Assembly (NCBI RefSeq): GCF_014192715.1
Contig: NZ_JACHYH010000002.1
Location: 124,001-188,000, forward strand
Direction of reading: 5' to 3'
DNA: 64,000 bases
Source of the DNA: Luteibacter sp. Sphag1AF
GTDB taxonomy: Bacteria; Pseudomonadota; Gammaproteobacteria; Xanthomonadales; Rhodanobacteraceae
Below are positions 41,506 through 50,400 of the stretch, one piece after another (positions within the stretch are counted from its first letter, which is position 1; every line of letters starts with the position of its first letter). Under the pieces are notes generated by a model that was not told the origin of the DNA, ran no database searches, and saw only the letters and a list, made by a program, of their open reading frames with translations. The translations under genes and the position numbers were made by a program.

Positions 41506-44500
41506 TCAGACTCCGGGTAGCCGGACATGCCACAGCGCGTAAGGCTGGCCGAGGCCGAGCCATACATGCTGGGATGCGCCGCGCCAGGCAAGGGGTTGGT
41601 CGTGAAGAAGATCGTGTGCGGCAATGTCTGCATCAGCAGACAGGCCCCACTCGTCGAGGGGAAGCTGGAGGTCGGCGGCCTGTGCGTTGTGCGGATCGAG
41701 GCTGATGGCAACCAGCACGATGTCCTCGCTATCGGCAGCGCGCTTTTCAAAAAAGAGCACCTGATCGTTGTTTGCGTAAAGAAAGCGCAGGCCCATGTGA
41801 CTCTGCAACGCAGGGTGTTCGCGGCGAATGCGATTCAACGCAGAAATCTCGGCCACGATGTTGCCCGGCATGTTCCAGTCGCGCACCCGAATCTCGTATT
41901 TCTCCGAATCCAGGTATTCCTCCTTGCCGGGCACGGGGGTGCCTTCGCACAGTTCAAACCCGGAATACATGCCCCACAGTCCCGATAGCGTGGTGGCGAG
42001 CGCGGCCCGGATCAGGAACCCGGGGCGACCTGAGGTCTGCAGGAAATACGGATCAATATCCGGCGTGTTGACGAAGAAATTCGGCCGGAAGAAATCGCTC
42101 GGCGGGCCTTGCGTCAGCTCCGTCAGGTAGTCGGTGAATTCCTGCTTGGTGTTGCGCCAGGTGAAGTACGTGTACGACTGGCTGAAACCCACCTTCGCCA
42201 ACCGGTACATCGGCTTGGGACGAGTGAAGGCTTCGGACAGGAACAACGTATCGGGATACTTCGCGCGCACCTTCGCGATCATCCATTCCCAGAAAGGGAA
42301 CGGCTTGGTATGGGGATTGTCGACGCGGAACGTTCTCACGCCTTCGCCTGCCCAGTACAGAACGACATCGCAGAGCGCCTTCCACAGCGACGGCACGGCG
42401 CCGTCAGCATAGAAGTCCACATTGACGATGTCCTGATACTTCTTCGGCGGATTTTCGGCGTAGCGGATCGTGCCGTCCGGACGCCAGTCGAACCACTCAG
42501 GATGTTCCTTCAGCCACGGATGATCGGGCGAGCACTGAATGGCAAAATCCAGGGCCAGTTCGAGGCCGTGATCGGCCGCGGCATCACGCAGGCGACGGAA
42601 ATCATCCAGTGTGCCGAGCTCGGGATGGATCGCCGTGTGGCCGCCGTCCGGCGATCCGATGGCATAGGGACTGCCCGGATCATCAGGTCCCGGCGTGAGC
42701 GTATTGTTCTTGCCCTTGCGGAAAGCGGTGCCGATGGGATGGATCGGCGGGAAATACAGCACGTCAAAGCCCATGTCACGAATCGCGGGAAGCCGTTCGA
42801 TCACATCGGCGAACGTGCCGTGGCGCGAGGGATCGGTGGTCTGCGAGCGAGGAAACAGTTCGTACCAGCTCGCAAATCCCGCCTCCCGACGATCCACATC
42901 AACGATCAGCACGGGTTCGGAGGCTGCCGCAAACGGACGCGGATCCGTTGCTGCCAGGTTGGCCAGCGTGTCCTCTGCCTGCAGCAACTCCAGGCGCTCC
43001 GCATCATCGGCCTTGCCCAGGGCAGCAAGCAGATTGCGTATCGCCTTGGCCCGGGCACCCGTGGCCGTCGCGGCACGCGCCTCCACCAGCAGGCGCCCTT
43101 CTTCCAGTTCCAGCGTGAGCGGTACGCCCGCGCGCTGCTTGGTGTCCAGTTCGTAGCGATACGAAGCAAACGCATCGCGCCACGCCACCACGCGATACTC
43201 GAAACGACCTGTGCGCGCGGGCGTGAAGCTCGCTGCATACACATCGTTGCCCTGCGGCGTCATGATCTCTTCGCGCCACCCCTTGTCGTCTTGCGCGCGC
43301 CATTGCAGCCGCACAGCCAGTACGTCGTGCCCATCCATGAACACGTCGGCCGTCACGTCGATTCGCTGGCCGACGATGCGCTTGGCGGGGAAGCGGCCGT
43401 CGTCCACGCTCGGTCGCACCGCTTCAATGCACACGCGAGGCGCAGAAGTCGCCGCTTTCACCAGGTCACGCGCCTGAGTGACGCTGAACTTCCGCACGAC
43501 CTGCGCCGCCCGTCTGGCGACAAGTGGCAACACCGCGCCGGGAGCCAGCACCACATCTTCGCCGGCATCAAACACCTTGCGGCCATCTGCGCTGGCGTAA
43601 GGCCCGAAATGCGACGCGGCGCCCATCAACGCGTGGGCCGCATGTACCGTGGCCTCGCGGTCAAGCGATGCGTTGACCAGCACCAGCGAGGCCTCCGTGG
43701 CGCGCCGGGCGTCCAGTTCACTGGTAGACAGCAGTACCGCCACGCCGCGTTCGGCGACGATGCTGCGATAAGGCATACGCGCGCTTTCATCCGCCAGGCG
43801 CGCATTGGCGCGGCGCACAGTCTCTGAAAGGTCCAGGGCACCGGAGGCCGCCATGGCGTCGGGCGTCACCGGATTGCCACGGCGCGGGTCAAGCGCCTCG
43901 TGCACGGCAAACTCGAAACCCATGGGCATCAGCCAACCCGCCGGGGAAGTGGCGGAAAAGTCGATGGCACGCCGATACGCGCGTTCGCGCTGATTTTCCT
44001 CGTGCAGCGTGTCGCCAAGACGCGGACCAAACGGCACCTCGGCAGCCGCCAGGGGTGGCGCGACGGCCGCCAGGCGAGTTGCCTCCTGGGCAAACCACGG
44101 GGCGCGGAAGTCCCACCAACTGGCAGATGACACGGTCACGTCAAATCCCGCTCCCGCCAGCGCGCGAAGCTCCTCGGGCGTGCTGCCCGGCGTCCAGGCG
44201 ATGAAACAGGCATCAGGCGACGCCGTTCTCACCGCCGCGAACAGGCCCGCCCAGCGCTCGGCGGAAAGTCGCTGCGGATGCAGCACGCGGAAGCCGCAGA
44301 CGCCCGCGCGCACCCACGCTTGCAGACGATCCGTCCACCAGGTGATCGCCGCATCCGCAACGGCCGGATCATTCAGACGCCAGCGAACGCTGTCGCTTTC
44401 GCTGGGTGTCCAGCGCGGATCAGGGGTGCCGTGCTCCGCAGCCACCGCGCGAAACCACTCCGGGTGCTCTGCACGAAGCGGCGCATCGGACGCCAGTTCA

Positions 44501-44796
44501 TCCACACTCAGATCAAGCCACAGTTCCATGTCACGGGCACGACAGGCCTTGGCCAGTTCGCCAATGCGCTGCACCGCCTCGCCTTCCACACCCAGGCCCG
44601 GATGCAGTCGGTCGAAGTCCCTTGTCACAAACACGTCACCCGTGGACGAGGCGTCAAACGGAGGCGCGACCAGCAATTGCCGAAAACCCAGCGCTGCAGC
44701 GTGATCCAGCCAGCCCATCCAGTTGGCCAGGCCACCTACCAGCAGCGGGTGCAGGTAATAAATGCGCAACGGAGCGCGAGCGGAGCTGACCGACAT
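41506..44796 (-). CDS. glgE: GlgE, alpha-1,4-glucan:maltose-1-phosphate maltosyltransferase, with extra N-terminal domain
   Basis: 1096 residues from the ATG at 44796 (GGGAG six bases upstream). The C-terminal ~645 residues are a normal GlgE: a beta domain (PRVCIEAVRPSVDDGRFPAK), FPRSQ near 660, ALDFAIQCSPDHPWLKEHPE, nucleophile Asp in VRTFRVDNPHTKPFPFWEW, Glu in LFLSEAFTRP and FVNTPDIDPYFLQ. It extends glucan using maltose 1-phosphate. The first ~430 residues form a second amylase-like barrel (YYLHPLLVGGLANWMGWLDH, LWLDLSVDELASD, GVCGFRVLHPQRLS) with no Asp at the expected nucleophile position. It is therefore probably non-catalytic and may bind glucan or partners. First gene of the seven-gene operon; its promoter should lie in 44797-45012. 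Confidence 0.93.
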   Translation of the reverse strand: MSVSSARAPLRIYYLHPLLVGGLANWMGWLDHAAALGFRQLLVAPPFDASSTGDVFVTRDFDRLHPGLGVEGEAVQRIGELAKACRARDMELWLDLSVDELASDAPLRAEHPEWFRAVAAEHGTPDPRWTPSESDSVRWRLNDPAVADAAITWWTDRLQAWVRAGVCGFRVLHPQRLSAERWAGLFAAVRTASPDACFIAWTPGSTPEELRALAGAGFDVTVSSASWWDFRAPWFAQEATRLAAVAPPLAAAEVPFGPRLGDTLHEENQRERAYRRAIDFSATSPAGWLMPMGFEFAVHEALDPRRGNPVTPDAMAASGALDLSETVRRANARLADESARMPYRSIVAERGVAVLLSTSELDARRATEASLVLVNASLDREATVHAAHALMGAASHFGPYASADGRKVFDAGEDVVLAPGAVLPLVARRAAQVVRKFSVTQARDLVKAATSAPRVCIEAVRPSVDDGRFPAKRIVGQRIDVTADVFMDGHDVLAVRLQWRAQDDKGWREEIMTPQGNDVYAASFTPARTGRFEYRVVAWRDAFASYRYELDTKQRAGVPLTLELEEGRLLVEARAATATGARAKAIRNLLAALGKADDAERLELLQAEDTLANLAATDPRPFAAASEPVLIVDVDRREAGFASWYELFPRSQTTDPSRHGTFADVIERLPAIRDMGFDVLYFPPIHPIGTAFRKGKNNTLTPGPDDPGSPYAIGSPDGGHTAIHPELGTLDDFRRLRDAAADHGLELALDFAIQCSPDHPWLKEHPEWFDWRPDGTIRYAENPPKKYQDIVNVDFYADGAVPSLWKALCDVVLYWAGEGVRTFRVDNPHTKPFPFWEWMIAKVRAKYPDTLFLSEAFTRPKPMYRLAKVGFSQSYTYFTWRNTKQEFTDYLTELTQGPPSDFFRPNFFVNTPDIDPYFLQTSGRPGFLIRAALATTLSGLWGMYSGFELCEGTPVPGKEEYLDSEKYEIRVRDWNMPGNIVAEISALNRIRREHPALQSHMGLRFLYANNDQVLFFEKRAADSEDIVLVAISLDPHNAQAADLQLPLDEWGLSADADIAAHDLLHDQPLAWRGASQHVWLGLGQPYALWHVRLPGV

Positions 44797-45012
44797 GAGG
44801 ACTCCCGGAATGTAAGACCCCAGCATGCCGAGCCAAATGTGTGCGCTGCGCCAAAGCCGACGCCGGACGGCCACACTGGTGATGCATCCACAGTGACGCA
44901 GCAAGATGTTGCCGCAATGTGAACGGCCCTCATTGCCGCGTGGGAACGGGCTTTCTTGCGACGGGGTGTTGCGGGAACCACAAGCATCCCGCCCCGCAGG
45001 AATCGCGAATAG

Positions 45013-45648
45013 TTACGGAATGGCGCGCATCTCGGCGGCGATGGCCTGCTCGTCGTCCCCAGGACGCTCCGCCAGCAACGCGGCGGCGCCCAGACGATCC
45101 TCCGCCGTGCGGTTCTGACTGACCTTCCACTTGCCTTCCACGCGATCCAGCGGAATGCGCAGCCCCACGATGGCGCGCACCATGCGCTGGATATAGTCGC
45201 CCGGTGCATCGTCCACCGACCAGGGACGTGGCTGGGTCTGGCCTTCGTGCTTCGCGGTCAGCCTGCGCAACAGAATCAGCAAAGTGTCCGCATCGTCAAA
45301 TGCGTGCGGACGTCCATACGCGTGCACGGCGACGTAGTTCCACGTGGGCACTTCCTTGCCATGTGCTGCCTTGCCCGGATAGCCATTCGGCGAGATGTAC
45401 GCATGCGGGCCAGAAAACATGACCAGCGCGTCGCCCTCCGGTGGCTTTGCGTGTGTATTGGCGCGTGCCACATGACCGTACAGCGTACCCAGCGGCCCCT
45501 CGTCGCGAACAAGGATCATCGGCAGGTGTGTGGCTTCCAGTCCCGATGCGCCATGCGTCACCAACGCGGCAAAGCCGATACGCTCGATGGCATCGTGAAG
45601 AACGGGAAGACGGGTTTCGGCAAAGGCGCTGGGCGTGTACATCGTCAC
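45013..45648 (-). CDS. PaiB-like FMN-binding protein
   Basis: 211 residues of the FMN-binding negative transcriptional regulator (PaiB/DUF447) family: MYTPSAFAETRLPVLHDAIE at the start, ATHLPMILVRDEGPLGTLYG, HVARANTHAK, VMFSGPHAYISPNGYPGK and VPTWNYVAVHAYGRP. It has a split-barrel flavin-binding fold. The B. subtilis name suggests a protease/sporulation regulator, but in Gram-negatives the role is unclear and a flavin-dependent reductase is equally possible. Start is either MTMYTP (45648) or MYTP two codons in. It stands 216 bases upstream of glgE on the same strand. Confidence 0.9.
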   Translation of the reverse strand: MTMYTPSAFAETRLPVLHDAIERIGFAALVTHGASGLEATHLPMILVRDEGPLGTLYGHVARANTHAKPPEGDALVMFSGPHAYISPNGYPGKAAHGKEVPTWNYVAVHAYGRPHAFDDADTLLILLRRLTAKHEGQTQPRPWSVDDAPGDYIQRMVRAIVGLRIPLDRVEGKWKVSQNRTAEDRLGAAALLAERPGDDEQAIAAEMRAIP

Positions 45649-45795
45649 ATTCTAGGCGCGATGGTGCGCCAGTCGGTAGCCGCCACGTCACCCATGTGAC
45701 GCGCCTGGGTGTTCGCCCACTCTCAAACAATTCCGATGATTTTTTCGGAATAATCGGATAGTTCTGCCTTTCGTGAATCGGGATGCTTCCTGCGT
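45649..45795. other. Divergent intergenic region
   Basis: Upstream of the PaiB-like gene (minus) and of the structured leader (plus). An AT-rich stretch with ATTCCGA/TCGGAAT around a T-rich loop (45730-45751) and TCGGAATAATCGGATAG is the most promoter-like part. No gene seen. Confidence 0.4.
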
Positions 45796-45989
45796 CGCCG
45801 AATCCTCGGCGGCCGGGTGTCGAAACCCGCACAGTTCAGAGGTACGCAGGCGGCTCGCCTCCTGCGTTACTTTCACTCGCCCTTACGGCGGGCGTGTCGG
45901 GCAGGCTTCGTGCCTGGCCGGGTGATGCCTTTGAACTGCCGGTTTTCGACCCCGACACGTCCGCCACCTTGCTGCGGCAAGGTGCGGAC
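45796..45989 (+). ncRNA. Highly structured RNA leader, C4-antisense-like four-way junction
   Basis: Nested pairings seen directly: a 5' hairpin CGCCGA/TCGGCG (45796-45811). An outer stem GTCGAAA/TTTCGAC (45819-45825 with 45944-45950) extended by CAGTTCA/TGAACTG (45832-45838 with 45932-45938). Inside it are three hairpins: ACGCAGG/CCTGCGT (45844-45867), CGCCC/GGGCG (45878-45894) and CAGGC/GCCTG (45902-45916). A 3' hairpin GTCCGC-ACCTTG/CAAGGT-GCGGAC (45959-45989) ends just before the ribosome site of the next gene. GTGTCG (45817-45822) can also pair with CGACAC (45953-45958), giving an alternative fold. The geometry recalls phage C4-type antisense or attenuator RNAs. A GTG-led open frame (MSKPAQFRGTQAARLLRYF...) also runs through it, so it could be partly coding. 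Confidence 0.6.
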
Positions 45990-46010
45990 CTTCGAGGTAA
46001 AGGAACCGCC

Positions 46011-46361
46011 ATGCGCCCGACCGATCAAACCGTGCCCTGCCCTACCTGCAACACGGGAATGTCCATCACCAGCCACCGGCTGCATGAGGATCTGTTCCTG
46101 CGACTGGGTGATGCCACAGCCCTCAATGACCTGATGTCATACACGACCGAAGCCGATGTGAGTCCGGCGACGTTGCAGCGCATGCACAACCTCAGCAAGC
46201 GACTGTTGAGCGATTCGCTGCCGGCAATCACGGCGATCTGGCTCACTCAGGCGGATCTTATTCCGCCTGAGGCGCTGGAGATTCTGAAGGCCGGGCCGTT
46301 CGGCCCGACTGATTCGCGAGCAAGCTCACTTCCACAACACAAGCCCGAAAGCGCCACCTGA
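46011..46361 (+). CDS. Small Cys-pair protein downstream of a structured leader
   Basis: 116 residues starting MRPTDQTVPCPTCNTGMSIT, preceded by AGGTAAAGG at a suitable spacing. The CPTC pair at residues 10-13 looks like half of a zinc knuckle, but no second CxxC follows. The rest is helical (LHEDLFLRLGDATALNDLM, LQRMHNLSKRLLSDSLPAI, IWLTQADLIPPEALEILKAG). I do not recognise a family. The last 17 codons run through a REP-like palindrome. The frame is open back to 45783 through the leader structures, but the SD and protein character favour 46011. Its compact size and RNA leader suggest a regulated small-protein module, possibly of phage or pseudomonad origin. Confidence 0.6.
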   Translation: MRPTDQTVPCPTCNTGMSITSHRLHEDLFLRLGDATALNDLMSYTTEADVSPATLQRMHNLSKRLLSDSLPAITAIWLTQADLIPPEALEILKAGPFGPTDSRASSLPQHKPESAT

Positions 46362-46393
46362 AGCAGCCCTGGGCGAGCGGGCCTGCTCGCGAA
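46312..46393. repeat. Inverted pair of REP-like palindromes (REPIN-like)
   Basis: Left element 46312-46336 (attcgcgagcaagctcactt plus ccaca, palindrome GAGC-AA-GCTC) and right element 46371-46393 (gggcgagcgggcctgctcgc plus gaa, palindrome GCGAGC/GCTCGC) are in opposite orientation, 34 bases apart. Both resemble the Pseudomonas REP consensus (GGGAGCGAGCTTGCTCGCGA-like). A further copy of aagctcacttccaca lies at 46433-46447, inside the start of the zipA 3' region. Confidence 0.6.
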
Positions 46394-46459
46394 GGGGGCT
46401 AATGATGGCCCGCTCCTGAGGGATCGCTCAGAAGCTCACTTCCACATGGAGAGTCTGGC

Positions 46460-47476
46460 TTACTGGCCGAACTTGATTTCTTCGCCTTCGTGGCCACGGT
46501 CCCAGCCGCGCAGTTCGTCGCGGATATGGGCGATGCGCTGGCGACCGAGCGCATTGCGTTCTTCGTCAAGCACGAGGCCGTCGAGCAACTCGGCGAGGCG
46601 TTGTGCCGTGGGCAGCATCGCGTCCCACGCATCCAGCGCAGGCGCAGGGCCCGGCAGGGCCATGAAGAAACTGAGACCCGGGGTCTGCATGGTGGCCACG
46701 CGGGACATATCGAAGTTGCCGGGTTTGACGAGGTTGGCCACGCTGAAGATGGGCCCCAGTTCCGGACGGCCATCCACCAGGCGGTGATAGATTCCCATGT
46801 CGCCGAACTCAAGGCCGGCCTTCTCGGCAGCGACCACGAGGTCGGAGCCATTGAAGCGCGCACCTTCACGGGCAACGACGTACAGGCTGACGATGCGCTC
46901 CACCGGAGCGGTGGACGGACGACGGCCAAGGTCGGAGCGCGGAGGCACTTTCGGCGGCGGCGCGGGTGCAGGCGCCGGAGCAGGCGTGGGAGCCGGTGCC
47001 GGAATCGGTGCAGGCGCCGGCACGTGAGCCGCCGGGGCATGAATGGTCAGGTCGTCGATATCGCCTTCGTCCGTGGCGCTGATCGAATAATCGGGCGAGA
47101 AGCCCGGCTCGATGCGCTCGGCACGCGCGGGTGCCGGTGCATGAGCGGGCTCGCAGCCACGTGCGCCACGCTCGTCGGCCAGGGCCGCGCCCAGACGCTC
47201 CAGTTCAGCGCGCAGATCGACGTCAAGCTCGCCCTGCTTCGGCGATGTGTTGAACAGCGGGTCGCGCGGGTCGTCCAGATAGGGCTCATCGCCTTCATCG
47301 CCCATCTTAGGCTCGCGGCGCTCTGCGGGACCGGTGGGCGGCATAACTTTGCGGCGGCCCTGTTGTTCCTTGCGCGGCTGGCCAAACAGCCAGATCAGCA
47401 CCAGCACGATAATGCCGACAACCAGCATGGGGATGCCGACAGCGGGGTTCCAGGCAAACGCCATTACGGGAGTCAT
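46460..47476 (-). CDS. zipA: ZipA, cell division protein
   Basis: 338 residues. N-terminal membrane anchor (VGIPMLVVGIIVLVLIWLFG), a basic/acidic then long Pro-Ala linker (about 140-190, PAPAPIPAPAPTPAPAPAPA) and a C-terminal FtsZ-binding domain (IVSLYVVAREGARFNGSDL, GDMGIYHRLVDG, IFSVANLVKPGNFD). It tethers FtsZ to the membrane. Two ATGs lie two codons apart. I chose 47476 because AAGGA is six bases upstream of it, whereas it would abut the 47482 ATG. It starts 22 bases after the smc stop, the conserved smc-zipA order of Xanthomonadales and pseudomonads. Confidence 0.94.
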   Translation of the reverse strand: MTPVMAFAWNPAVGIPMLVVGIIVLVLIWLFGQPRKEQQGRRKVMPPTGPAERREPKMGDEGDEPYLDDPRDPLFNTSPKQGELDVDLRAELERLGAALADERGARGCEPAHAPAPARAERIEPGFSPDYSISATDEGDIDDLTIHAPAAHVPAPAPIPAPAPTPAPAPAPAPPPKVPPRSDLGRRPSTAPVERIVSLYVVAREGARFNGSDLVVAAEKAGLEFGDMGIYHRLVDGRPELGPIFSVANLVKPGNFDMSRVATMQTPGLSFFMALPGPAPALDAWDAMLPTAQRLAELLDGLVLDEERNALGRQRIAHIRDELRGWDRGHEGEEIKFGQ

Positions 47477-47498
47477 AGTCATTCCTTGTATATAGAGC

Positions 47499-50400
47499 TT
47501 ACGCCGCGCCCACGAGCTTGGACGCCTCGGCCAGATCCACCTGGACAAGGCGGGACACGCCCGGTTCGCGCATCGTAACGCCGCACAGCTGATGCGCGGC
47601 TTCCATCGTCGCCTTGTTATGGCTGACGAAGATGAACTGAACCTTTTCACTCATCTCTCGCACCATGGCGGAGAAGCGGCCCACGTTGGCTTCATCCAGC
47701 GGTGCGTCCACCTCGTCCAGCAGGCAGAACGGCGCGGGATTGAGACCAAAAATGGCAAACACCAGCGACACGGCGGTAAGCGCCTTCTCGCCACCGGACA
47801 GCAGCGTGATGTTGCTGACGCGCTTGCCGGGCGGTCGGGCCATGATCGCCACACCGGTATCGAGCAGGTCTTCGCCGGTCAGTTCGAGGTAGGCGTGACC
47901 GCCGCCAAACAGGCGCGGGAAGAGCTCCTGCACACCTGCATTGACGCGGTCGAAGGTTTCCTTGAAGCGCTGGCGGGTTTCGCGATCAATCTTCTTGATC
48001 GCGCCCTCCAGGGTTTCCAGTGCGCTGCCCAGATCGGCCAGCTGCGCATCGAGGTAATCCTTGCGCTGCGACTGCTCGGCGTGTTCCTGGATGGCGGCCA
48101 GGTTGACCGGTTCCAGGCGCACGATTTTCTGCGCCAGATCGGTCAACTGCTGCTGCCAGCGATCCGGCTCGGCATCTTCGGCAAGCTCGGCCAGCAGCGT
48201 GTCCAGTTCGAGGCCGGAGGCCACGATGGCATCGGCCAACTGTTGCGCGCGAAGCTGCAATGCCTGCGCAGCGAGACGTTTCTCGCCCACGCTTTCACGG
48301 ACCTGATTGAGCGCGTGCTCGATGCGCTGACGTTCCTGTTCCAGTCGGCGGAACTCGGCGTCGCAATCTTCCAGCGCCCGGCGCGCTTCAACCAGCTGCC
48401 TGTCGACCAGCAGGCGCTGGTCGAGGTAGGTCTGGCGTTCCGCTTCCAGTTCCGCGATGGGATCGCTGCCGGCTTCGAGCTGCGCTTCAATATCGGTGCG
48501 GCGCGCGATGATCTGGCGCAACTGGGCGTCCATGCGCGCCAAAGCCTGCTCCAGCGAGGCCAGCGCGGAACGCTTCGATTCCATGCCCAGCGCCAGCTGA
48601 TGCGACTGCTCTGCCGCTTCACGGGCGTTGATGCGTGCTTCTTCGCGGGCTTCCAGCAGTTCGCGGCGCTCGTTTTCCAGCGCGCGACGCTCGTCTTCCA
48701 TGTCGCCCATGTTGCCCACGGACTCATCCAGACGCGCGCGCGATTCCCGCGTGGTGCCGTCCAGTTCGTCCAGTTGTTCGACCAGCACGGCGATTTCACC
48801 GGAGACTTTCTCCGAGCGCGCACGCGCCGTTTCCATCTTGCCACGATGGCTCTGCAACTGACCGGCCAGCTCGGACAGGCGGCGGTGTGCTGCGTAAAGC
48901 TCGCGCTGCGCGTCGTCGCGCTGGCGCTCGGTTTCAAATTTGCGCGTGCGCAGCGTTTCGAGCTGTTCGGTCCACTCTTCCGTGCTGCCTTCCAGCGATT
49001 CGATCTGGTCAGCCAGCTGGCGGATCTCGCGCTCACGCGCCAGCACACCTACCTGGTTGCCTTGCGCACGCAGGATGCGCGCCCAATGCGGACCCATCCA
49101 TGCGCCGTCGCGCGTGATGATGGATTGATGTGGCGCCAGCGACTCCACGCGTGCGCGGGCCTGCTCCACCGAATCGGCGACAAACACCTGCGACAGCAGT
49201 GACACGGCGGCGACCGGGCCACGCACATGCGCGGCCAGCGTGCCTTCGGGACCGGGGCCCGCCTGCTCGCGTGCGAACAACGCAACGTCGGCATCGCCCA
49301 GATCAGCGAATTCACCGGACAACGCGATGGGCGAGTCGACCAGCACGCCATCGAGAACGCCAGCCAGCACGGTTTCCACGGCAGATTCGTAGCCGCCGTC
49401 CACTTGCAGCGTTTCGCCAAGGCGACGCGATTTATCCAGACCCAGCCGGGCAAGCCAGCCGCTGGCGGCCGTTTCTTCCTGCCCCAGTGCCGCGTGCTGC
49501 AAGGCTTCCAGCGAGGCCTGGCGGCCGCGCGCGGTCTGCAACTGCTGGCGGGCCTCGTTGAGTGACGACTGCACTTGACGCTCTTCGTCCAGCACGCGCT
49601 CATGAGCGACCTTGTGCTGGTCCAGCAGCGAGCCAAGCGATTCGACGCGCTCGCGCTGGGTGTCATGTTCGATGTCCAGCGACTCGGCGGCCGCTTCCAG
49701 CGACGTGAGGTCGGTAGCTTTCTGTTCGGCTTCCAGTGCTTCGCGGCGCTTGGACAAATCCACCGACTGACGGTCGAGGTAAGCGAGCTTGGTGCGCTCC
49801 ACTTCCGCCGCACGCGCCGCCTCACCCGCCGAACGGGTATGGGTGTCCCAGCGCGACTGCCAGTCGGCCAGACGGGCTTCCGTCACCCGCTGGGTGTCGC
49901 TGGTTTCGTCCTGAATCTGCTGCAGCGCTTCGAGTTTGGGCTCGCCTTCGGCAAGCGCCATGCGCAGCGTTTCGATCTGTTCGTGGTCGGCGCTGATATG
50001 ACCTTGAAGTTCGTCGTGCTCGCGCGCTGCTTCAGCCAGCGAACGGGTAAGACGTTCGTTGAGGTCGCGGCTGTGGCGCACCTGCTGCTCAACGCGCGCG
50101 ATTTCCGAGCCAACCTTGTAGACCTCGGCCTGAACCAGATTCAGATGCTCGCTGGCGCCTTGATGACGATCACGCACGCTTTCCAGCTGCGCTTCCACCT
50201 GGCGCTGCTCGGCGATGCGCTTTTCGATGTCCAGCTCGGCCTGACGCAGACCGTCGCCCTCGCCTTCGTGGCGACGATGCAGCGTGCGGTATTCCAGCGC
50301 GCGCAACTCGGCCTCACGGCGGGTCTGTTCTTCCTTCAGCGCTTTCCAGCGCTCGGCCGCGCGGGCCTGGCGGTTCAGGTGGTCCAGCTGCTTGTCCACT

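Noticed and set aside
38107-41520. A 1137-codon plus-strand open frame antisense to treS/maltokinase.
   Set aside because: It mirrors a well-conserved gene in a high-GC genome where antisense stops are rare; the translation is His/Arg/Gln-rich and without any domain.
45783-46361. A longer 192-codon version of the small Cys-pair protein starting at 45783.
   Set aside because: The extra N-terminus runs through strong RNA hairpins, while a good ribosome site precedes 46011.
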